Shown here piece after piece: positions 59,253 to 64,000 of a stretch of 64,000 bases of DNA. Location: assembly GCA_945290265.1 (NCBI GenBank), contig CALYQW010000014.1:1-64000 (forward strand). The letters are read 5' to 3'. The number at the start of each line of letters is the position of its first letter. Positions within the stretch are counted from its first letter, which is position 1. Under the pieces are notes generated by a model. It was not told the DNA's origin. It was given only the letters and a program-made list of their open reading frames with translations, and searched no databases. Position numbers and translations under genes: made by a program. This stretch comes from an uncultured Erwinia sp. (GTDB lineage: Bacteria; Pseudomonadota; Gammaproteobacteria; Enterobacterales; Enterobacteriaceae).

Positions 59253-60406
59253 GATCCCCTCTCATTGATACTGGTTTCCGAGCTGTTAGTCCCATTACGC
59301 TGCCATCCTAAGGGAATAATCAGACTCATAATGATGCTGAAGACAAACGGTATAATCCAGTTAACCGCCACTTTGTTATGAAAAGCTAATAGTGACAGAG
59401 ATATCAGAATAAAAGAAAATGAATTTGCTGCAGAAATAATTCGTCCCACCGCTTCAGGTTGGTATTTTTTTGCTAACCTCCCTCTGATAACTATTCGTTG
59501 ATTGTTGAAAGATAATCCAAGGAGCAATACTGATAATAATCTGAAAGCTAAACTTCCTCCAAACCCCCACAACAATATTGCCGCGAGCAGGAATACCAGG
59601 TTCAATTTATATTTACTGATGATGTTGTTCACTGCCGTATGCGCGACAACAAAGCCAGAAAGGATCATGCCGATCCCCATCAGCGCATCCAGCAGGCCGA
59701 CTTCAGTCATATTGCCATTCGCAGAGGCCACCTGAGCAGGCAACATAAAATTGAACATCGCCAGTGTCGGCCAGACCAGTAACAACGCGATTTCCGTTCC
59801 GGACAGGTTCAGCTGCTGTAGCTTTTCATCTGACTGCGGTTTGTTACCTTCAGCGTCTGATGCTGCAGGCTTGCCGGGACCTGATAAACCCGCCGCGATA
59901 AAGCAAAAAAAGTAGAGTATCGCAGAGGTACAAATAACCATCCCCGGACGATTTTCAAAAATGTAAGCGGCAATCACAGGCCCTGTCATCAGGGCCGCCT
60001 GATTTGCACTCATGGTCACAGAACTGAAGCGCTCTATTTCTTTGTCACTCAGAGCGCGGCATTCACTGGCAAACCAGGATTCCCAGCTGGATTCCATAAC
60101 GAAGAAAAAAAACCAGATCACAGTATTCAGCCCCAACAGGTAATACTGCTTATCTGTCAGGAACATCAATATTGCAATTACCCCGGCAGCCAGCAAACTG
60201 TACTGAGTCAGCCTCCTGCCAGACAATTTCTGCGCGCGGTTCTTCCAAAGCAGAGGGACGATCATCGCGGGGATAAATGTCAGCGCGACGGTTGTAGCCA
60301 GCCATCCCAGAGAGGGGCTGTTGATGACCATAAGCCAGTTGACAGCAATAATAAGCGCTCCGCAACTGAGACGATACAGAGCGGATATCACAATATAAAG
60401 ATACAT
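59249..60406 (-). CDS. MFS transporter, probable exporter of the cluster
   Basis: A 385-residue membrane protein with about eleven or twelve hydrophobic segments in two halves, joined by a charged cytoplasmic loop (GPGKPAASDAEGNKPQSDEK, about residues 182-201), which is the major facilitator layout. Conserved family signatures are weak, so the substrate cannot be predicted. ATG 60406 immediately follows the ATP-grasp stop (TAAATG), with GAGGTGG upstream inside that gene. Location between a ligase and a methyltransferase suggests export of the product or self-resistance. Confidence 0.78.
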   Translation of the reverse strand: MYLYIVISALYRLSCGALIIAVNWLMVINSPSLGWLATTVALTFIPAMIVPLLWKNRAQKLSGRRLTQYSLLAAGVIAILMFLTDKQYYLLGLNTVIWFFFFVMESSWESWFASECRALSDKEIERFSSVTMSANQAALMTGPVIAAYIFENRPGMVICTSAILYFFCFIAAGLSGPGKPAASDAEGNKPQSDEKLQQLNLSGTEIALLLVWPTLAMFNFMLPAQVASANGNMTEVGLLDALMGIGMILSGFVVAHTAVNNIISKYKLNLVFLLAAILLWGFGGSLAFRLLSVLLLGLSFNNQRIVIRGRLAKKYQPEAVGRIISAANSFSFILISLSLLAFHNKVAVNWIIPFVFSIIMSLIIPLGWQRNGTNSSETSINERGS

Positions 60407-61648
60407 TTATTCCACCTCAAATAACTTCGCGGTAATTTCCCGTGCTTTATCGAGTGGAAGTAATGTTTTTTTACTTTCTAAATAGCCCGGCCAGAAAAAT
60501 TCAACGACGCCTTCTCGGGTACTCCAGTTTCGGGGGGGCTCACTTCTTTTACCTGGCTCAGTTGATATTTTTAATGAGGTCAGGTTCTGGTCGAATTCAG
60601 TGGCATCGATTTTATTAATTCGGGTGATGGTGCCTTCGCGGGTTTTCAGAAAAGCAATGGCCGCGGTGCCAACAGGTTCAGGGATCGGCGTTTTTGTCGT
60701 ATCCTGGCCCAGATAAGCCCCGATATGCAAAGCATAAGGATTAATACCAAAAGCCGCCTCGATCTGATCCATGATCCCGTCGCCGCCAGGTCTTGCTGCA
60801 GCTTCAATAACAAAGAATTCTCCGTCTTTTATTTTTATTTCTACATGCGCCATTCCAAACTCTATATTTAATGCTGCGCAGGATTTTTCCGCAAGCGTTC
60901 TGAGTTCCGTGTCTTTATTGCGGAAGCTGGGTACCAGATGCCCCATTTCGCTGAACCATGGTTCCGGCGAAAGATATTTTTCAGTAACGCTAATAGTTTT
61001 TTGCTTTCCGGCGAAACAAATAACTTCTACCGACACCTCATCAGTTGAATTAATATATTCTTCTATAAGATATTTATCCCCTTTGATCTTAAATGCTTCT
61101 TTATTCGCTGAGATAATTTCTTTTGATTCGCCAAGATATTTAATGGCTTCTTCGTCATTGTAGGCCACAAAGACTCCGCCACTGCCACCAAAATCATAGG
61201 GCTTAATGATGGCCGGAAAGCCAACGTGCTCAAGTGCGACAGGAAGTTCATCATCCTCATTGAGCAGAAAATAACGGGCAGTGGGGATTTTATTTTCAGA
61301 AAACTTAATTTTCATTTCGAATTTATTTCTTGCACCTGAAACCGTCTGGCTGCTAAGCGCCGGCAGCCCGAAATGTGCATTCACTTTATTGGCCGGCTCC
61401 AGAACCCAGTCATTCAATGGGATGACGGACAGCAGCTTCATCTCTTTTCTGAGATTAACCTGTTCAATGATACTGTCAGCATCATAAGGGCTGACGGGAA
61501 GCGTGCCATCAAAGTAGCGGTTTTTGTTGGTGATGGCGGAAGGGTCTGCAATCCAGACTTCTGCGCCGGTAACCTGGCGGGCTCCTGCCAGAGCACGTTC
61601 TCTGAGATACTGATTGGCCCCCAATAATACGATAAATTCTTTAGCCAT
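60407..61648 (-). CDS. ATP-grasp ligase, dipeptide/amide-forming type
   Basis: A 413-residue ATP-grasp enzyme. The N-terminal pre-ATP-grasp fold (IVLLGANQYLRERAL) leads to the central domain with the ATP-binding Lys149 in AIIKPYDFGGSGGVF, the adenine-binding YLIEEYI near 193-199, the Mg ligands Glu270 and Glu282 in HVEIKIKDGEFFVIEAAARPGGD (to 290), and DQIEAAFGINPYALHIGAYLG, a hallmark of the L-amino acid ligase and carnosine-synthase-like branch. Such enzymes activate a carboxylate as acyl phosphate and join it to an amine. The start ATG 61648 has GGGGGACG upstream. It is the first gene of the four-gene cluster; its substrates are unknown. Confidence 0.82.
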   Translation of the reverse strand: MAKEFIVLLGANQYLRERALAGARQVTGAEVWIADPSAITNKNRYFDGTLPVSPYDADSIIEQVNLRKEMKLLSVIPLNDWVLEPANKVNAHFGLPALSSQTVSGARNKFEMKIKFSENKIPTARYFLLNEDDELPVALEHVGFPAIIKPYDFGGSGGVFVAYNDEEAIKYLGESKEIISANKEAFKIKGDKYLIEEYINSTDEVSVEVICFAGKQKTISVTEKYLSPEPWFSEMGHLVPSFRNKDTELRTLAEKSCAALNIEFGMAHVEIKIKDGEFFVIEAAARPGGDGIMDQIEAAFGINPYALHIGAYLGQDTTKTPIPEPVGTAAIAFLKTREGTITRINKIDATEFDQNLTSLKISTEPGKRSEPPRNWSTREGVVEFFWPGYLESKKTLLPLDKAREITAKLFEVE

Positions 61649-61679
61649 GATACGTCCCCCTCCCACTGAAACAGCCTAT

Positions 61680-61695
61680 ATGCAAACGGTTGCTA
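61680..61695. promoter_or_regulatory. PurR/LacI-family type operator in the cluster leader
   Basis: ATGCAAACGGTTGCTA matches the PurR consensus ANGCAANCGNTTNCNT at all specified positions but the last. It lies 32 bases before the ATP-grasp start and downstream of the promoter, where a bound repressor would block elongation. Another LacI/GalR-family regulator could use the same site. Confidence 0.6.
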
Positions 61696-61739
61696 TCAAA
61701 ATACACTGCATGCATGCATATTGAACGAAGTGTGTAATT

Positions 61740-61768
61740 TTTTTAATGCAATGGAATGGGGGTGTCAA
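61740..61768 (-). promoter_or_regulatory. promoter of the ATP-grasp cluster
   Basis: On the minus strand a perfect -35 TTGACA (61768-61763) is followed after 17 bases by TAAAAA (61745-61740). Transcription would start near 61733. The region is very AT-rich. The 12-base self-complementary TGCATGCATGCA (61707-61718) lies just downstream of that point. Confidence 0.65.
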
Positions 61769-62049
61769 GAGAGTAAAAGACGATATATTTTACTATCTTT
61801 CTAATTTTAAAGTTATTTATATGACAAATCAGCTTGTTACATCCCGTGGGGATTTTAAAATCAGATTAGTACTATAACTGATTTAAGCTGTCTGCCATTG
61901 GGGTCAGACACCCAGAGGCTAACATCATGATTAACAGATGAATTATCTTATTAATCTGGCTCTGCCTGATGACGATTACTGATGGCGATCATCGCCTGAG
62001 GGGGGAAAGCCCGGTGTTAAACGGTGAGATTTTTATTTGTTCCAAACGC
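61769..62049. other. gene-free AT-rich stretch between the cluster promoter and tRNA-Phe
   Basis: About 280 bases with no credible reading frame. The base composition near 61769-61860 is clearly AT-rich, then rises toward the tRNA. I found no copy of the tRNA-Phe 3' end that would mark an att site, and no integrase gene. Confidence 0.45.
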
Positions 62050-62073
62050 AAAAACCCGCCTTGTGGGCGGGTT
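62050..62073 (-). terminator. terminator after tRNA-Phe
   Basis: On the minus strand AACCCGCC pairs with GGCGGGTT around a five-base loop and is followed by TTTGCGTTT, 11 bases past the tRNA CCA end. Confidence 0.88.
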
Positions 62074-62084
62074 CTTTAATATAG

Positions 62085-62160
62085 TGGTGCCCGGACTCGG
62101 AATCGAACCAAGGACACGGGGATTTTCAATCCCCTGCTCTACCGACTGAGCTATCCGGGC
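62085..62160 (-). tRNA. pheU: tRNA-Phe, anticodon GAA
   Basis: A 76-base tRNA with encoded CCA. The acceptor arms GCCCGGA and TCCGGGC pair fully; the anticodon stem GGGGA/TCCCC encloses TTGAAAA, giving GAA. The neighbours yjdC and dsbD on the 5' side are the same as for E. coli pheU, a well-known integration site. Its 3' side faces the accessory cluster. Confidence 0.97.
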
Positions 62161-62270
62161 AACGGGGCGCATTAAACCGTAAAGACCGTTCGCCGTCAAC
62201 GGCTTTATGAGATAAATTGCAGAAAACCCTGCTGTCTGTCTGCTTTTTGCCCATCCGGTGCAAAACTCAC

Positions 62271-62849
62271 TCAGCTGAGCGCGCCATTTTTACGGCATAA
62301 CGCAATCTGCAGCACATCTTCCGCCAGGCTGCGGGCATGCTCTACTTCCTGTAACCGCCGCTTAATCAGCAGACGTGACAGGCAGCCCTCAAGGATCAGT
62401 TCCATCTGATGCGCCACCAGATGCGGATTATCAACTTCCAGCTGATTCAGCAAAGTATGACTGAAGTCCCACGACGCCTGCTTTTGCAGTTCTGCCAGCT
62501 GGTGTACCGGGTGCTGCGGATCGGGATAGAAGTTACAGGCAGCGATAAACAGGCAGCCGGGATAGCGCTGCTTGACCACCGCCTCTGCCAGTACCTGATA
62601 ACGCGCCAGTAGCTTTTCTGCATGACTCAGCTGTTCATCCAGCAGCAGGCGACGACGCCAGAGCTCAATCTGCTCACCGTGATAACGCAGCGCGTCATAC
62701 AGCAGTGCATCGCTGTCCGGCCAGAAACGTTGCAACTGATGTTGCGGATAATCCAGTTCACTGGCTATCTGTCCGATACCAGGGGCTGCCGCTATCCCGC
62801 TTTTCTCAAGTACGCTTAGCGTATGCTCCAGTACCTGTTCACGTTGCAC
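62271..62849 (-). CDS. yjdC: TetR-family transcriptional regulator YjdC
   Basis: A 192-residue regulator. The helix-turn-helix (about residues 10-50, IGQIASELDYPQHQLQRFWPDSDALLYDAL) is followed by an effector domain containing RYPGCLFIAACNFYPDPQHPVHQLAELQK, close to E. coli YjdC throughout. The target genes and ligand are unknown. It lies between dsbD and pheU, as in E. coli, and its start is 79 bases after the dsbD stop, so it may share the dsbD transcript. Confidence 0.92.
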   Translation of the reverse strand: MQREQVLEHTLSVLEKSGIAAAPGIGQIASELDYPQHQLQRFWPDSDALLYDALRYHGEQIELWRRRLLLDEQLSHAEKLLARYQVLAEAVVKQRYPGCLFIAACNFYPDPQHPVHQLAELQKQASWDFSHTLLNQLEVDNPHLVAHQMELILEGCLSRLLIKRRLQEVEHARSLAEDVLQIALCRKNGALS

Positions 62850-62928
62850 GTCGCGCTCCTTTATTTATTCCACTATAAAAATATTCAACCCTGGCGCTGC
62901 CGCAACTGAGCCAGACTCTGAGTGTTAT

Positions 62929-64000
62929 TTATCGCGCCAGTTTCTGCAAATGCGCATTAAAGTTCGGTGCCGACATAAAACCCGTTACCCGCGCGTCGGT
63001 AATTTCATTGCCGCTGGCATCAAAGAATAAAATGGTCGGCAGCCCCAGTACCTTAAGTTGCTTAAGTAGCTCGCTATCCTGCGCGCTGTTCGCCGTGACG
63101 TTAGCCTGCAACAGCTGCATTCCGCTAAGGGTTGCCTGCACCTGAGGATCGCTAAAGGTGTACTTTTCAAACTCTTTGCAAGCCACGCACCAGTCCGCAT
63201 AAAGATCCAGCATCGTAATGCGCCCGTCACTGTGATGTAAGTGCTGACTAACCTGATCCGCACGTTCAACCTGGGTAAAACTCAGCGCCGCAGTATGGCT
63301 TGCCGTTGCCGGTGAACCAAAGGCCCAGTCCTGTAACGGGCGGGCGCAAATCAGCATTGCCCCCAGCAGCGCGATTTGCAGCACCCGCAGCCAGCCGCGC
63401 TGTGCTTTCAGGCTGCTGATAAACGCCCAGCCAAAGAAGGTGATACCCAGCAGGCTCCACAGCCGCAGTCCCCAGAGTTCGCCCACCACCCGCTCCAGCA
63501 GAAACACCGGCAGCGCAAGGATCACAAAGCCAAAACCTTCCTTGACCGTCTGCATCCAGGGGCCACTGTTAGGCAACAGTTTATTACCAAACAGCGTAAT
63601 CAGGATCAGCGGCAGCCCCATGCCCAGCGCATATAAATAGAGGGTACCGGCTCCGGCCAGCATGTTGCCGCTTTGTGCGATATACAGCAGGATGGCGCTC
63701 AGCGGTGCCGTGGTGCAGGGAGAGCAGATCAGCCCGGCCAGAGCCCCCATAAGAAATACGCCCGGCAGCGAGCCCCCCTGCTGGCGGTTACTCCACAGCG
63801 TCAGGCGGGTCTGCAGTGAAGACGGCAGCTGCAGGGTAAAGAAACCAAACATCGACAGTGCCAGCAGGGTGAACAGTGCCGACAGGCCAATCAGCACCGC
63901 CGGTGCCTGTAATGCTGCCTGGAACCGCAGCCCGGCAGCGGCCACCACAATCCCCATCAGGGTATAGGTCAGCGCCATCCCCTGGACATAAATCAGCGCC
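62929..64000 (-). CDS. dsbD: thiol:disulfide interchange protein DsbD, 3' part
   Basis: The last 356 codons of DsbD; the 5' part, with signal peptide and the N-terminal alpha domain, lies beyond the right edge. Several membrane helices of the beta domain are seen, including [21 protein letters not shown] with one of the two redox cysteines of that domain, and the C-terminal periplasmic thioredoxin-like domain with [11 protein letters not shown]. DsbD passes electrons from cytoplasmic thioredoxin to DsbC, DsbG and cytochrome c maturation. The frame is open to base 63999, so the methionine at 63978 (QGMALTY) is internal, not a start. Confidence 0.96.
   Translation of the reverse strand, partial: ALIYVQGMALTYTLMGIVVAAAGLRFQAALQAPAVLIGLSALFTLLALSMFGFFTLQLPSSLQTRLTLWSNRQQGGSLPGVFLMGALAGLICSPCTTAPLSAILLYIAQSGNMLAGAGTLYLYALGMGLPLILITLFGNKLLPNSGPWMQTVKEGFGFVILALPVFLLERVVGELWGLRLWSLLGITFFGWAFISSLKAQRGWLRVLQIALLGAMLICARPLQDWAFGSPATASHTAALSFTQVERADQVSQHLHHSDGRITMLDLYADWCVACKEFEKYTFSDPQVQATLSGMQLLQANVTANSAQDSELLKQLKVLGLPTILFFDASGNEITDARVTGFMSAPNFNAHLQKLAR

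Noticed and set aside
61649..62084. Attachment site duplicating the tRNA-Phe 3' end
   Set aside because: I looked for a second copy of the T-arm and acceptor sequence across 48-62 kb and found none, and there is no integrase gene.

Overview
The window is chromosomal DNA of a gammaproteobacterium of the order Enterobacterales. Almost every housekeeping protein can be aligned by eye to its Escherichia coli counterpart, and gene order is locally conserved. The base composition, the FeoB/YhbW/DeaD block and the accessory operons make the family Erwiniaceae (Erwinia or Pantoea-like) my best guess; this is an inference, not a measurement.

Layout. Bases 1-505 hold the end of an IS3-family transposase and an unassigned gene-free stretch on the 3' side of tRNA-Leu(CAA) (leuX), a classic island insertion site. 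From 0.9 to 16 kb follows a block collinear with the valS region of E. coli: yjjA-like, yjgR, yjiN-like, lptG-lptF (divergent from pepA), pepA-holC-valS, rraB, argI with two ARG boxes, the pyrL-pyrB-pyrI attenuator operon and ridA. From 16 to 27 kb lie a SNF2/SWIM helicase, yhbQ/yhbS (convergent and overlapping), a three-gene HlyD plus two-permease exporter without an ATPase gene, feoAB behind a Fur box, and yhbW. From 27 to 48 kb runs the translation/RNA-decay backbone: deaD, nlpI, pnp, rpsO, truB, rbfA, infB, nusA, rimP, metY, leuU, secG, glmM, folP, ftsH, rlmE, yhbY, greA, dacB. In E. coli argG and yhbX sit between metY and leuU; here the two tRNAs are 48 bases apart.

From 48 to 62 kb the window is accessory. 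After a TyrP-like permease comes a seven-gene operon (LLM oxidoreductase, M20 deacylase, NtaA/YxeK-type monooxygenase, solute-binding protein, GNAT acetyltransferase, permease, ATPase). Its gene content matches the Bacillus yxe/ytm operons that import S-(2-succino)cysteine-type compounds, N-acetylate them, split the C-S bond with a flavin monooxygenase and deacetylate the product to cysteine. Next comes the most unusual part, an AT-rich, translationally coupled four-gene operon (ATP-grasp ligase, MFS transporter, TTC38-like TPR protein, SAM methyltransferase with an unassigned N-terminal region). It has its own promoter and a PurR/LacI-type operator, and lies on the 3' side of tRNA-Phe (pheU). 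It looks like a small biosynthesis-and-export cluster for an amide-bonded metabolite that I do not recognise. The window ends with yjdC and the 3' part of dsbD.

A second unusual item is a repeat of about 300 bases present twice (4301-4625 and 27102-27402), each time between convergent genes. The copies differ in sequence but keep the same hairpins through compensatory changes, so the element is under selection or descent as a structured nucleic acid. I saw no CRISPR array, rRNA operon or prophage gene set.
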